36,621 bases of DNA from Chromatiaceae bacterium (GTDB taxonomy: Bacteria; Pseudomonadota; Gammaproteobacteria; Chromatiales; Chromatiaceae), in the NCBI GenBank assembly GCA_013426805.1, contig JACDZG010000075.1, positions 1-36,621 on the forward strand, written 5' to 3'. This document shows positions 1-9,283 of the stretch, piece by piece. The translations under genes and the position numbers were made by a program. Below the pieces are notes generated by a model. It was given only the letters and a program-made list of their open reading frames with translations, did no database searches and was not told where the DNA came from. The first letter of the stretch is position 1. Each line of letters starts with the position of its first letter.

Positions 1-142
1 CCCCACCCGTCGCCCGCAAGCGGGCTCCTACGGGTTGGATGCGTCATTGTGCCCCACCCGTCGCCCGCAAGCGGGCTCCTACGGGTTGGATGCGTCATTG
101 TGCCCCACCCGTCGCCCGCAAGCGGGCTCCTACGGGTTGGAT
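1..142. repeat. 51-bp tandem repeat, REP-like, 2.8 copies
   Basis: Copies lie at 1-51, 52-102 and 103-142 (the last is partial) and look identical over the shared part. Each contains an inverted repeat, GCCCGC-AA-GCGGGC, inside a weaker outer CCCGT/ACGGG pairing, so each copy can fold into a hairpin. The arrangement resembles the REP elements found between genes in gammaproteobacteria. The array begins at the window edge and may continue upstream. A short reading frame through it (39-224) is only the repeat translated and is not a gene. Confidence 0.9.
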
Positions 143-417
143 TTTTCGCGGAAATCACCTTACGTTAGATTGTGGAGCAACAAAAAGCCTTGATGTTGAC
201 TCATACCCTAATCCTAGGGGCTAAGTCCGACAGGCTGCTAGGGGCCTTGATCATCGTTCCGGCCAGCACCGGGCCTCGCGCACCGGAGGTCGAGACTTAC
301 CGTGAAAGTGCGTAGCCAGGCCATCCTGGCCTGGCGGCGTCGGGGCTGGAACAGTCAGGGCTGGAAGCCCTGACTACGCAGCCTCGCTGCTGGCGCGTGA
401 CTAAGAGTATACATTAA
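143..417. other. Gene-free stretch with two strong hairpins
   Basis: I see no credible gene here. There are two perfect inverted repeats: CCAGGCCA (316-323) with TGGCCTGG (327-334), and AGTCAGGGCT (353-362) with AGCCCTGACT (366-375), each with a 3-base loop. A 22-base motif at 243-264 recurs with one mismatch at 35691-35712. The stretch reads as intergenic repeat-rich DNA ahead of the methyltransferase gene. Confidence 0.7.
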
Positions 418-1419
418 GTGAACAAAGAACAGGCCGCCGCGTGCCGCATTTGCGGTCACACGCAAGGTCACCGTATCCACCAGGCACGGGAGACCATGTA
501 TGGAGCGGATGGCGCCTTTTTCTATCTGGAATGCGCGGCCTGCGGGTGTCTTCAGTTGCTCGATATCCCGGCGGATTTGGGCGCGTTTTATCCGTCCGAT
601 TATTGTTCGTTCGGCCGGGCGAAGAGCAAGTCGATCACGCCCTGGCGCCGTTGGCTCAAATCACTGCGCACGCGGATACTGCTCGGTCACGGCGGGATCG
701 CCGGTCGGCTGCTGAAGCCCTTCTTTCCCTTGCCGCCCTATGGTGACTGGATACAGCGGTTGTCCATGGGGCTTGACGCGCGGATTCTGGATGTCGGTTG
801 CGGGTCCGGGCATCTGCTGCTGCGGCTGCAGAAGGACGGTTTCAGCGCGCTCGCGGGGATCGATCCCTATCTCCCGGAGCGGCTCGAGTACCCCGGCGGG
901 CTGGTGGTGAACAAGCAGCGGATCGAGGCGTTGGATGGTGTCTTCGATCTGATCATGCTGCATCATTCATTCGAGCACATGGACCATCCGCGGGAGGTGC
1001 TCGCGACGCTGGTGCAGCGGCTGGCGCCCGGCGGCCGACTGCTGATCAGAATCCCGCTCGCGGGCAGCTATGCCTGGCGTAAATACGGGGTGTCCTGGGC
1101 CAATCTCGACGCGCCGCGGCATTTGTTCCTGCATACGCCAAGAAGTCTGTCCCTGCTGGCCGCTTTGGTGGATCTGCGGATTACGGCGACACTTTTTGAT
1201 TCGCAGTACAAGCAGATCGCGCTCAGTGAATGGATCAGCCTGGGCGGGACCATGGCGGACTTCGATCAGGGGGCGAACGCCTATTTTACGTCTGAGGATC
1301 TCAGCGGGTTCAAGCGCCTGGCGCGGACACTCAATGCCCAGCGCGATGGCGATTCGGCGGCCTTTATCCTGGAAAGAGCCGGCTCGGTTGCGTACTGCTT
1401 GACCGACCGATCGTCCTGA
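418..1419 (+). CDS. Class I SAM-dependent methyltransferase with N-terminal four-Cys motif
   Basis: The 333-residue product has a probable zinc knuckle at the N-terminus (CRICG near residue 10 and CAACG near residue 39) followed by a Rossmann methyltransferase domain. The SAM-binding motif I is ILDVGCGSGHLLLRL, and the later HHSFEHMDHP and LAPGGRLLIRIP segments fit motifs of the Methyltransf_11/23 type. Similar proteins often sit in cell-surface polysaccharide or lipid loci, but the substrate cannot be read from sequence. The start is GTG at 418, chosen because the CxxC motif begins just after it; there is no strong ribosome-binding site. It stands alone between repeat-rich stretches and faces prmC convergently. 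Confidence 0.8.
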   Translation: MNKEQAAACRICGHTQGHRIHQARETMYGADGAFFYLECAACGCLQLLDIPADLGAFYPSDYCSFGRAKSKSITPWRRWLKSLRTRILLGHGGIAGRLLKPFFPLPPYGDWIQRLSMGLDARILDVGCGSGHLLLRLQKDGFSALAGIDPYLPERLEYPGGLVVNKQRIEALDGVFDLIMLHHSFEHMDHPREVLATLVQRLAPGGRLLIRIPLAGSYAWRKYGVSWANLDAPRHLFLHTPRSLSLLAALVDLRITATLFDSQYKQIALSEWISLGGTMADFDQGANAYFTSEDLSGFKRLARTLNAQRDGDSAAFILERAGSVAYCLTDRSS

Positions 1420-1608
1420 GTCTTTGTGATCTTTGTGTCTTTGTGTGAGAACTGCTTTTTCCAGCGCTGAACCGGACGCGGAGCGCCCGCACGACACTCC
1501 CACGCTGGAGCGTGGGAGCGAGCGACAAGCGCAGCGCAGTCCACCAGCGACAGCGCGGGATTCGGTGGACTGCGCTGTCGCTTGTCCACCCTACGGCCGG
1601 AACGGTGA
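1420..1608. repeat. Intergenic repeat cluster with hairpins
   Basis: Just after the methyltransferase stop there is a TCTTTGTG-rich direct repeat (about 1421-1446). It is followed by a near-perfect hairpin, CTCCCACGCT (1497-1506) with AGCGTGGGAG (1509-1518), and then a long imperfect inverted repeat with 24-base arms at 1522-1545 and 1564-1587. These look like dispersed intergenic repeat elements. The position between convergent genes means they could also act as transcript ends, although there is no clear T-run. Confidence 0.7.
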
Positions 1609-2502
1609 TCAAGGCCCTCCCGTGCCACCGGCCGGCGGTGCCCACCCCAGCGTGATGCGGTCTTGTCCGGCCAAGTCCCGGCGGGTTTCCGGGTTGATCA
1701 GACCCCGGTCTTTGAACAGGCGGCGGACGGCCTCGCCCTGCGCGAATCCGTGCTCGATCGCCAGCAGTCCGCCGGGGCGCAGGCAGCGCATGGCGTCAGC
1801 CGTAATGTCCCGAATGGCATCGAGTCCGTCGGGACCCGCGGCGAGTGCAGTCAGCGGCTCGAACGGCAGATCGCCTTGGACCAGGTGGGGATCGGCCGCG
1901 GCGACATAGGGCGGGTTGGCGAGGATCAAATCCAGCGCGCCGCGGGCGATGGGCGCCAGCCAGTGGCCGAGCAGGGGGACGCAGTGAGCGAGCCCGAGGG
2001 TGCGGAAATTGGACTGGGCAATGGCCAGCGCGGCAGCCGACCGGTCGCCGGCGATGATCCGCCAGGCGGGCCGTTCGACCGCGACGGCGGCGGCGATGGC
2101 GCCGCTGCCGGTGCCGAGATCCGTGATCAGGCGCGGTCGGTCCGGGTCCGGCAGTTCCAGTGCGATCTCGACCAGCAGTTCGGTCTCCGGACGCGGGATC
2201 AGGGTGTCGGGGGTGACGCGCAGGTCCAGGGTCCAGAAGGCCTGGCGTCCGCGGATGTAGGCGATGGGCTCGCCGGCCAGTCGCCGGGCGACCAAGGCCG
2301 CGAAGCGGGCGGCGGCGGCTGGGGTGAGCGGTGCCTCGGGCCAGGCCACCAGTCGGGCGCGCGGCCAACCGGTGGCCTCGGTCAGGAGTAGTTCGGCTTC
2401 CAGTCGGGGGCTGGCCTGGGGCAGGCGGGCGAGGGCGGCGGCGGCGTTGCGCAGTGCCTGACCGGTCAGGGTGCGGTCAGGCGGGTCGTCCAGCGGATGC
2501 AC
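1609..2502 (-). CDS. prmC: Release factor glutamine N5-methyltransferase PrmC (HemK)
   Basis: PrmC methylates the glutamine of the GGQ motif in release factors RF1 and RF2, which is needed for efficient peptide release. The 297-residue product has a helical N-terminal substrate-binding domain (about residues 10-90) and a SAM-binding domain with [14 protein letters not shown]. The diagnostic ILANPPYVA motif is present, whose NPPY binds the target glutamine. The start is GTG at 2502, overlapping the end of prfA by 26 bases. The order hemA-prfA-prmC is the classic proteobacterial one, and the gene is adjacent to the factor it modifies. Confidence 0.95.
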   Translation of the reverse strand: MHPLDDPPDRTLTGQALRNAAAALARLPQASPRLEAELLLTEATGWPRARLVAWPEAPLTPAAAARFAALVARRLAGEPIAYIRGRQAFWTLDLRVTPDTLIPRPETELLVEIALELPDPDRPRLITDLGTGSGAIAAAVAVERPAWRIIAGDRSAAALAIAQSNFRTLGLAHCVPLLGHWLAPIARGALDLILANPPYVAAADPHLVQGDLPFEPLTALAAGPDGLDAIRDITADAMRCLRPGGLLAIEHGFAQGEAVRRLFKDRGLINPETRRDLAGQDRITLGWAPPAGGTGGP

Positions 2503-3583
2503 CCTGATCGCCCATCATGGCGGTGAGCTGCTCGCTTTGATATTCAGCCAGCAGGGGCTCGACGATCTGATCAAGCGCACCCTCCATCACCTCGTCCAGT
2601 TTATAGAGGGTGAGGTTAATGCGATGGTCGGTGAGTCGGTTCTGTGGAAAATTGTAGGTGCGGATGCGCTCGGAGCGGTCGCCGCTGCCGACCTGGAGCT
2701 TGCGTGACTGGGATTCGGCGGCGGACTGGCTGTCCTGGGCCTGGGCCAGCAGTCGCGCCTGAAGCAGCGACAGCGCGCGCGCCTTGTTCTTGTGCTGGGA
2801 GCGTTCGTCCTGGCACTCCACCACCATTCCCGACGGCAGATGGGTGATGCGCACGGCGGAGTCGGTTTTGTTGATGTGCTGGCCGCCCGCCCCGGAGGCA
2901 CGGTAGGTGTCGATGCGCAGGTCGCCGGGGTTGATGTCGATGGCGTCGATCGCATCCGCCTCGGCCAAGACCGCGACGGTGCAGGCGGAGGTATGGACCC
3001 GGCCCTGGGATTCGGTCTCGGGGACACGCTGCACCCGATGGGCACCGGGCTCGAACTTGAGCCGTGAGAAGACACCCTGGCCGCTGACGCGCACGACGAC
3101 TTCTTTGTAGCCGCCGAGTTCGCCCGCACTCTCGCTGTAGACCTCGGTCCGCCAGCCGCGGGCTTCCGCATAACGCAGGTACATGCGCAGCAGGTCACCG
3201 ACGAATAGCGATGCCTCGGCGCCGCCGGTGCCGGCGCGGATTTCAAGAAAACAGTTGCGTTGGTCGTTCGGGTCCGGGGGTACCAGCAGCCGGTGCAGCA
3301 CGGGTTCCAGCGCATCGCGGCGGCTGGCGGCCGCGGCGATTTCGTCGCGCGCCAGCTCGGTCATCTCCGGGTCGGCCAGCAGTTCCTGGGCCGCCGCCAT
3401 CTCGGCCTCGGTGTCGCGATAGCGCGCGAAACAGCTCACCAAAGGCTCCAACTGCGCGTATTCGCGGCTCAGGTCCCGAAACCGTCCCGTATTGGACTGG
3501 GTTTCGGGAGCCGAGAGCAGGAGGGTGATCTCGCCGAAGCGCTCGTCCATGCGCTCCAGCCGATCGCGGATCCGCGGGTTCAT
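2477..3583 (-). CDS. prfA: Peptide chain release factor 1
   Basis: RF1 recognises UAA and UAG stop codons and triggers peptidyl-tRNA hydrolysis. The 368-residue product carries the catalytic GGQ motif ([16 protein letters not shown]) and a PET tripeptide in [16 protein letters not shown], matching the PxT stop-codon recognition motif of RF1 rather than the SPF motif of RF2. I chose the ATG at 3583 because the product then begins [16 protein letters not shown], as in the family; an upstream in-frame ATG at 3664 would lie inside hemA. The gene begins 10 bases after the hemA stop and overlaps prmC, so the three are probably cotranscribed. Confidence 0.95.
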   Translation of the reverse strand: MNPRIRDRLERMDERFGEITLLLSAPETQSNTGRFRDLSREYAQLEPLVSCFARYRDTEAEMAAAQELLADPEMTELARDEIAAAASRRDALEPVLHRLLVPPDPNDQRNCFLEIRAGTGGAEASLFVGDLLRMYLRYAEARGWRTEVYSESAGELGGYKEVVVRVSGQGVFSRLKFEPGAHRVQRVPETESQGRVHTSACTVAVLAEADAIDAIDINPGDLRIDTYRASGAGGQHINKTDSAVRITHLPSGMVVECQDERSQHKNKARALSLLQARLLAQAQDSQSAAESQSRKLQVGSGDRSERIRTYNFPQNRLTDHRINLTLYKLDEVMEGALDQIVEPLLAEYQSEQLTAMMGDQGASAGRPA

Positions 3584-3593
3584 GTCGAGCGCT

Positions 3594-4868
3594 TCAATGC
3601 GGTTGGGCGACGCGGCCCAGTTCAAGCGCGAACAGCTCGTTGGCCGCTTCGAGGATCTCGGCATCGCCCTCGCGGGCGGCTTGCCGCAGTCGCGTGCTGG
3701 GGGCGTGCAGCAGCTTGTTGGTCAGCGTGTGGGCGAGGAACGCCAGGACATCGGCCGCGGGTTTGCCGGCCTCGAGCTGGCGCTTGGCCCGCTCCAGCAC
3801 CTCATCGCGCAGCACTTCGGCGCGTTGCCGGTAGTCCTGGATCACGTTGGCGGCGTCGAGCGAACGCATCCACGCCATGAACTCCTCGGCGTGAAAGGCG
3901 ACGATCTCCTCGGCCTCGACCGCCGCCGCCTGACGCGAGCGCAGTCCCTCATCGATCACTCCCTGGAGGTCATCGATGGTGTAGAGATAGACGTCATCCA
4001 GGGTGCCGACTTCCGGTTCGATGTCGCGGGGGACGGCGATGTCCACCATGAACATCGGGCGGTGTTTGCGTTTCTTGAGCGCCCGCTCGACGGTGCCTTT
4101 GCCCAGCACCGGTAAGGGGCTGGCGGTGGAGGCGATGACGATGTCGGCGTCCGCCAGGTGATTGGCGATCTCGGTCAGCGCGATGGCGAAGCCGTCGAAT
4201 TGGGCGGCCACCTCGTGCGCACGCTCCACGGTGCGGTTGGCCACGATGATCCGCCCGACGCCGTTTTGGTGAAGATGGCGGGCGGCGAGTTCGATGGTTT
4301 CCCCGGCGCCGATCAGCATGGCCGTCTGTTTCGACAGGTCGCTGAAGATCTGGCGCGCCAGGCTGACCGCCGCGAACGCCACCGAGACCGGGCTGCTGCC
4401 GATGGCGGTGTCCGTGCGAACCGTCTTGGCCACCGAAAAGGCGTGCTGGAACAGTCGGCAGAGGAGTTTTCCGGTGGCCGTGCAGTCGGTCGCGGTCTGG
4501 AACGAACTCTTGACCTGACCCAGGATCTGCGGTTCTCCCAGCACCATCGAGTCGAGGCCGCAGGCGACGCGCAGCAGGTGGGTGACGGCGTCGCGGCCGG
4601 CGTGGGCGTAGAGGAACGGGTTGACCCGCTCGTGTTCGACGCCGTGAAAACCGCCCAGCCAGTGGCGAACCGTCTCTTCGCCCCCATCTTCGACGGCGCA
4701 GTACAGTTCAGTTCGGTTGCAGGTGGAGACGACCACTGCCTCATGGACACCCTCGCGACCTCGCAGGTCGCGCAGTGCACCGGCAATGATATCTGGCCCG
4801 AAGGCGAGGCGCTCACGCACCTCGATCGGGGCCGTCTTGTGATTGAGCCCGACAATCAGCAGTTTCAT
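3594..4868 (-). CDS. hemA: Glutamyl-tRNA reductase
   Basis: HemA reduces glutamyl-tRNA to glutamate-1-semialdehyde, the first committed step of C5-pathway tetrapyrrole synthesis. The demand is heavy in a phototroph that also needs siroheme and c-type hemes. The 424-residue product starts [20 protein letters not shown], and Cys50 in [12 protein letters not shown] is the catalytic nucleophile. An NADPH-binding domain follows ([15 protein letters not shown]) and then the helical dimerisation domain. A longer in-frame reading from 5213 is rejected because only the ATG at 4868 gives the family's N-terminus. It is the first gene of the hemA-prfA-prmC unit. Confidence 0.96.
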   Translation of the reverse strand: MKLLIVGLNHKTAPIEVRERLAFGPDIIAGALRDLRGREGVHEAVVVSTCNRTELYCAVEDGGEETVRHWLGGFHGVEHERVNPFLYAHAGRDAVTHLLRVACGLDSMVLGEPQILGQVKSSFQTATDCTATGKLLCRLFQHAFSVAKTVRTDTAIGSSPVSVAFAAVSLARQIFSDLSKQTAMLIGAGETIELAARHLHQNGVGRIIVANRTVERAHEVAAQFDGFAIALTEIANHLADADIVIASTASPLPVLGKGTVERALKKRKHRPMFMVDIAVPRDIEPEVGTLDDVYLYTIDDLQGVIDEGLRSRQAAAVEAEEIVAFHAEEFMAWMRSLDAANVIQDYRQRAEVLRDEVLERAKRQLEAGKPAADVLAFLAHTLTNKLLHAPSTRLRQAAREGDAEILEAANELFALELGRVAQPH

Positions 4869-5239
4869 GTTCAGACCGTCAGTTGAGATCCCGCAATTGT
4901 CCCGCTTATGGCGCGAGATGCAAGTCGTGGTTGCGTTTCCGGGGGGAGAGACCGCCCGGCGCGTCCGGTTGGCCGTCGTGCCGACGCCCGCCGACGACCG
5001 GTGGTCGGACTGCCCCGCGCGGTCGGCGCGACCTGGGTATACTCGTCCCCGTGGCCGTTCGGCAGATGGCGGGATGCCCGCGCGCGCCGCGGCAGGGGTG
5101 GTCCGGCGCGCGCGAAACCAGGAGAACCCCATAAATAACAGTTTTTTGCTATTTCTGCGACCCTTGAGTGCCCCGGTACGCGTGCCGCTGACGTGTCCTG
5201 CCAATGGCCCCATGAACCTTCAGATGAGTCTCTTGAACG
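4869..5239. other. Divergent intergenic region, hemA / TPR gene
   Basis: These 371 bases separate hemA (leftward) from the TPR-protein gene (rightward), so promoters for both should lie here. I see a TATACT hexamer at 5038-5043 without a convincing -35 partner on the plus strand, and an AT-rich island near 5131-5155 in otherwise GC-rich DNA. No gene is supported: reading frames across it are low-complexity Arg/Pro/Ala shadows. Confidence 0.5.
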
Positions 5240-7177
5240 ATGTCTGCGATGCAGCCCTTTAAGATCAGTGGTGCCCTCCGCTGGGCCTGTGGTGTCCTGT
5301 GCGTCCTGGGCGGTGCCCTGACGCTGTCGAACGCCGCTGAGATTCCGGCGCGGTCAGCGGCGGCGGTGCCGCTGCCGGGGCTGTCCGCTAGCCCGCGGTC
5401 GGCGGCGGACCGTCATCCCGCCTCCGGCGGCCTGGTCGCGGATTTGGCGCCTGGCGAATCGGTATCGCCACCGGTGCCGGCGGCCGATGCCGACGACCGG
5501 CAGTCGGTAAGTCACGCGCCGCCGACTCCCGTCGTCGCCGCACCGCGGGTGGAGTCGCGGCCGGTGCGCGACAGTCTGGACGCCGAGTTGGTCTACGCGG
5601 TCCTGGTCGCCGAGGTGGCCGCACGACGCGGCAATCTGACGATGGCGTTTACCCATTTTCTGCACGCGGCCCAACTGGCGCGTGACACCAAGATGGCGGA
5701 ACTGGCCGTGCGCGCTGCGATCGGTGCCCAGGACGATACCGGCGCCGGGCGGGCGGTGGCGCTCTGGTTGGAGTTGGCGCCCGAGTCCCTGGGAGCCCAC
5801 CAGATCGCGGCACTCCTGCGGATCAAGTCGGATGATCGTGAAGGGGCGCTGACCCACCTCACCCGGGTCATCCGCTTGGCGGGTGCGGACGGCGAGTCGG
5901 GGTATCTACTGGCGGCCGGGATCATCGGACGGGCCGCGAGTGCAGCGGATCGTGTGAACCTGATGCGTGCCCTGGTCGCATTGGATGAGTCCAGTCCTGA
6001 GGCTCAGCAGGCCTTGGCCGTGGTGGCCGCCGGCGCTAAGGAGAACGTGATCGCGGCCGACGCGGCGCGGCGCGCTTTGGCGTTGCGTCCGGGTTGGGAT
6101 AGGTCGCGGCTCTTTCTGGTCAAGCTCCTGCTGTCCGAGGGCAAACGCGGCGAGGCGCGGGAACAACTCGAAGCTTTCGTTGCGGCGTCCCCGCAGGATC
6201 AGGGGTTACGGATGCTGTATGCCCAATTCCTGGTCGAGGAAAAGGAGTTTTCCAGTGCGCGGAAGGTGTTTGAGACGCTGCTCGAAACGCGTCCGAAAGC
6301 CCCGGATGTCCTGTTTGCCGCCGGCGTGCTCTCCCTGGAACTGGATGACCTGGATGCGGCCCGCGGCTATTTGACGCGACTCTACCAGGCCGGAGAGCGG
6401 CGGGACGAGGCCAGCTTCTACCTGGGTCAGGTCGAGGAGCGCGCGGCGCACCCCGAGGCAGCGATCGATTGGTACGGCAAGACCGAGGGCGAGAACTTGC
6501 TCGATGCCCAGATCCGCATCGCCGTGTTGCGCGCCAAGGCCGGGGAGGTCGAGCGCGCCCGCGAGATCGTGCAGCAATTGCGCGACCAGGTGCCGGACGA
6601 CGCGCCGATGCTGTACCTCGCCGAGGCCGAAATTCTCGACCAGATCGACCGTGAAGCGCTGGTAATGCAGGTCTATAATGCCGGGCTGGCCGCCTTCCCC
6701 GACGATGCCGACCTGCTTTATGGTCGTGCCATGTATGCGGTGAAGCGCAATCGGCTCGATCTGGCTGAACCAGACCTGCGCCGTATTATCGAGCGTAATC
6801 CGGGGCATGCGGATGCGCTCAACGCCCTGGGTTATACTTTGGCGGATCGTACGGATCGTTATACGGAGGCGCTGGGTTACATTGAACGTGCCCTGAAACT
6901 CAAGCCCGATGAGCCGGCGATCCTGGACAGCGTCGGTTGGGTCAACTTCAAGCTCGGCAATTACGATGTCGCGCTGGAATTCCTCACGAAGGCGCTGGGT
7001 GCGATGAAGGATGGCGAAATCGCCGCCCATCTGGGGGAGGTGCTCTGGGCGATGGGCCGTCAGGATGAGGCTTGGGCGGTCTGGGATGCCGCGCTCAAAG
7101 AACACCCGGATCACCCTTACCTTCAAGAAGTGGTCGGGCGCCATCGCGTCAGCCGGCAGGACGAATCACCGCAATGA
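5240..7177 (+). CDS. Exported tetratricopeptide-repeat protein
   Basis: The 645-residue product has a signal peptide (a hydrophobic stretch around WACGVLCVLGGALTLSNAA) and a Pro/Ala-rich linker to about residue 110. A long run of TPR-like helical pairs then reaches the C-terminus, for example NPGHADALNALGYTLADRTD and KPDEPAILDSVGWVNFKLGN. TPR arrays bind partner proteins; the likely place is the periplasm or the envelope. Proteins of this kind commonly sit beside hemA and ispE in gammaproteobacteria, often with lolB between them, but here the stop overlaps the ispE start by 4 bases (ATGA) and no lolB is present. ATG codons at 5240 and 5249 are both possible starts. Confidence 0.85.
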   Translation: MSAMQPFKISGALRWACGVLCVLGGALTLSNAAEIPARSAAAVPLPGLSASPRSAADRHPASGGLVADLAPGESVSPPVPAADADDRQSVSHAPPTPVVAAPRVESRPVRDSLDAELVYAVLVAEVAARRGNLTMAFTHFLHAAQLARDTKMAELAVRAAIGAQDDTGAGRAVALWLELAPESLGAHQIAALLRIKSDDREGALTHLTRVIRLAGADGESGYLLAAGIIGRAASAADRVNLMRALVALDESSPEAQQALAVVAAGAKENVIAADAARRALALRPGWDRSRLFLVKLLLSEGKRGEAREQLEAFVAASPQDQGLRMLYAQFLVEEKEFSSARKVFETLLETRPKAPDVLFAAGVLSLELDDLDAARGYLTRLYQAGERRDEASFYLGQVEERAAHPEAAIDWYGKTEGENLLDAQIRIAVLRAKAGEVERAREIVQQLRDQVPDDAPMLYLAEAEILDQIDREALVMQVYNAGLAAFPDDADLLYGRAMYAVKRNRLDLAEPDLRRIIERNPGHADALNALGYTLADRTDRYTEALGYIERALKLKPDEPAILDSVGWVNFKLGNYDVALEFLTKALGAMKDGEIAAHLGEVLWAMGRQDEAWAVWDAALKEHPDHPYLQEVVGRHRVSRQDESPQ

Positions 7178-8061
7178 CTCCACTCGCGCACGACGACGCC
7201 GTCGCCTGGCCGGCGCCGGCTAAACTGAATTTGATGTTGCGTGTTCTCGGTCGACGCGCGGACGGATACCATCGGTTGCAGACGGTGTTCCAGTTCATCG
7301 ATCGCTGCGATCGGTTGTGGTTTGTTCCGCGCGCTGATGGTGCGATCCGGCGGGCGACCGAGATCCCCGGGGTTGCTGCCTCCGCGGACTTGACCGTGCG
7401 CGCCGCACAGGCGTTGCGGGCCTTCACTGGTTGTCGCCTTGGGGTGGACATCCGGCTGGAGAAGGTTCTGCCCATGGGTGGCGGGCTCGGGGGCGGCAGT
7501 TCCGATGCCGCGACCACGCTCGTCGCTTTGAACCGGCTGTGGGGTCTTGATCTCGGTGAGGATGAACTGGCCGGCATCGCCCTGCCATTGGGGGCGGATG
7601 TGCCGGTCTTCGTGCGGGCGCGGGCGGCTTGGGCTGAAGGCGTCGGTGAGGATCTGACTCCGGTGGCGCTGCCGGAGCCCTGGTATCTGGTACTGATCCC
7701 ACCTGGTCAGGTCTCGACCGCGGCGGTTTTTGCCGATCCCCAATTGACGCGCGACTCGCTTCCCATCACACTAGCCGACTTCTTGCGAGGAGAGCGGCGC
7801 AACGACTGCCTCGACGTGGTACGCCGCGGCTATCCTGAGGTGGCGGCCGCCCTCGCTTGGCTGAATGAGGGCGGTGGTGGTCAACTGACCGGTACCGGCG
7901 GCTGTGTCTTTGCGTCCTTTGCGGATCAGGAGACCGCACTTGCCGCATGCGAACGCGCACCGGAGCGCTTTCGGGCCTTTGTTGCCCGTGGGTGCAACCG
8001 CTCGCCACTGCTCGACCGATTGGCGTCCGACGTGGCGTCGACAGTCGAAACGAACTCCTGA
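7174..8061 (+). CDS. ispE: 4-diphosphocytidyl-2-C-methyl-D-erythritol kinase
   Basis: IspE phosphorylates CDP-methylerythritol in the MEP pathway to isoprenoids, which in a phototroph supply carotenoids, the bacteriochlorophyll tail and quinones. The 295-residue product starts with WPAPAKLNLMLRVLGRRADG, typical of the family, and carries the GHMP-kinase ATP loop PMGGGLGGGSSDAATTL. The C-terminal part contains LTGTGGCVFASF, the second glycine-rich motif. The ATG at 7174 overlaps the TPR-gene stop (ATGA), which argues for translational coupling. A longer frame from 7072 lies inside the TPR gene and is rejected. Confidence 0.95.
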   Translation: MTPLAHDDAVAWPAPAKLNLMLRVLGRRADGYHRLQTVFQFIDRCDRLWFVPRADGAIRRATEIPGVAASADLTVRAAQALRAFTGCRLGVDIRLEKVLPMGGGLGGGSSDAATTLVALNRLWGLDLGEDELAGIALPLGADVPVFVRARAAWAEGVGEDLTPVALPEPWYLVLIPPGQVSTAAVFADPQLTRDSLPITLADFLRGERRNDCLDVVRRGYPEVAAALAWLNEGGGGQLTGTGGCVFASFADQETALAACERAPERFRAFVARGCNRSPLLDRLASDVASTVETNS

Positions 8062-8084
8062 GGTTTTGCATTCATCGTCTTTTT

Positions 8085-8159
8085 TGGGGCGTCGCCAAGC
8101 GGTAAGGCACCGGGTTTTGATCCCGGCATCCCCAGGTTCGAATCCTGGCGCCCCAGCCA
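8085..8159 (+). tRNA. tRNA-Gln (anticodon TTG)
   Basis: The 75-base cloverleaf has acceptor arms TGGGGCG (8085-8091) and CGCCCCA (8149-8155), discriminator G, and an encoded CCA end (8157-8159). The anticodon arm is CCGGG-TTTTGAT-CCCGG, giving TTG, and the T-arm contains GGTTCGAATCC. It lies between ispE and prs, the usual place for tRNA-Gln in many gammaproteobacteria. Confidence 0.97.
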
Positions 8160-8213
8160 CATCCGATCGCTACCCAGCCGTCGAGTTGCAATCGTGCAGA
8201 GAAGAACAGTGCC

Positions 8214-9167
8214 GTGCCCGCTAGTCATATGATGGTCTTTGCCGGAAATGCGAATCCGGAACTCGCCGCCGAGATCGCGAACCACCTGAATCTGTCATTG
8301 GGCAAGGCGGTCGTCGGCCAGTTCAGTGACGGCGAGGTCATGGCGGAAATTCAAGAGAACGTCCGTGGCCGCGACGTTTTCGTGCTGCAGCCAACGGGTG
8401 CGCCGACCAACGACAACCTGATGGAACTCCTGGTGATCATCGACGCATTGCGATGGGCTTCGGCCAAGCGCATCACGGCGGTGATCCCCTATTTCGGCTA
8501 TGCGCGCCAAGATCGGCGCCCGCGTTCGGCACGAGTGCCCATCACCGCCCGCTTGGTCGCGAAGATGATCGGCCATGCCGGTGCCGACCGTGTTCTGACC
8601 ATGGATTTGCATGCGGATCAGATCCAGGGTTTCTTCGATATTCCGGTGGATAATGTCTATTCCTCGCCGATCCTCCTCGGTGACGTGTGGCGCCAGAAGT
8701 ATCCCGACCTGATCGTCGTCTCGCCGGATGTGGGCGGAGTGGTGCGCGCGCGCGCGCTGGCGAAACGGCTCGATGACGCGGATTTGGCGATCATCGATAA
8801 GCGCCGGCCCAAGCCCAATGAGGCGAAGGTGATGAATATCATCGGCGATGTCGACGGACGCTCGTGTGTCCTGATCGACGATCTGGTCGACACCGCCGGT
8901 ACCTTGTGTCGTGCCGCCCAGGCCCTGAAGGAGCATGGCGCCCAGCGGGTGGTGGCCTACTGTACCCATGCGGTTCTGTCTGGGCCCGCGGTGGACAACA
9001 TCGCCGATTCGCAGTTGGATGAACTGGTGGTGACCAATACCATCCCCCTGCGTCCGGAGGCGCGTGCCTGCCCGCGGATTCGCCAGCTCAGTATCGGCGA
9101 GTTGCTCGCCGAGACCATGCGGCGGGTTTCAAACGAGGAGTCAGTGTCGTCCCTCTTCATGGACTGA
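8214..9167 (+). CDS. prs: Ribose-phosphate pyrophosphokinase
   Basis: This enzyme makes PRPP from ribose 5-phosphate and ATP for nucleotide, histidine, tryptophan and NAD synthesis. The 317-residue length is typical. Family motifs are evident: [10 protein letters not shown] at the N-terminus, [20 protein letters not shown], the catalytic-loop region [18 protein letters not shown], and the PRPP-binding loop [13 protein letters not shown]. The frame opens at GTG 8214, with in-frame ATGs at 8229 and 8232 as alternatives; the ribosome-binding site does not decide strongly. It lies 54 bases after the tRNA-Gln gene, in standard gammaproteobacterial order. Confidence 0.96.
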   Translation: MPASHMMVFAGNANPELAAEIANHLNLSLGKAVVGQFSDGEVMAEIQENVRGRDVFVLQPTGAPTNDNLMELLVIIDALRWASAKRITAVIPYFGYARQDRRPRSARVPITARLVAKMIGHAGADRVLTMDLHADQIQGFFDIPVDNVYSSPILLGDVWRQKYPDLIVVSPDVGGVVRARALAKRLDDADLAIIDKRRPKPNEAKVMNIIGDVDGRSCVLIDDLVDTAGTLCRAAQALKEHGAQRVVAYCTHAVLSGPAVDNIADSQLDELVVTNTIPLRPEARACPRIRQLSIGELLAETMRRVSNEESVSSLFMD

Positions 9168-9283
9168 AGCGATTTCAGTCGGATCCTCTTTTCGCGAGAT
9201 GTGTGAACGTCTCGCACCCGAGTGCCGTGGGCTTGGTCGCGGGTCAGCGGCGCGTCTTTCATTGAACAAATTGGAGAACGCTC

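Noticed and set aside
1663-2391. A 242-residue plus-strand frame opposite prmC
   Set aside because: It is a GC-rich shadow on the opposite strand of a clear prmC gene, rich in Gly, Gln, Asp and Arg without motifs.
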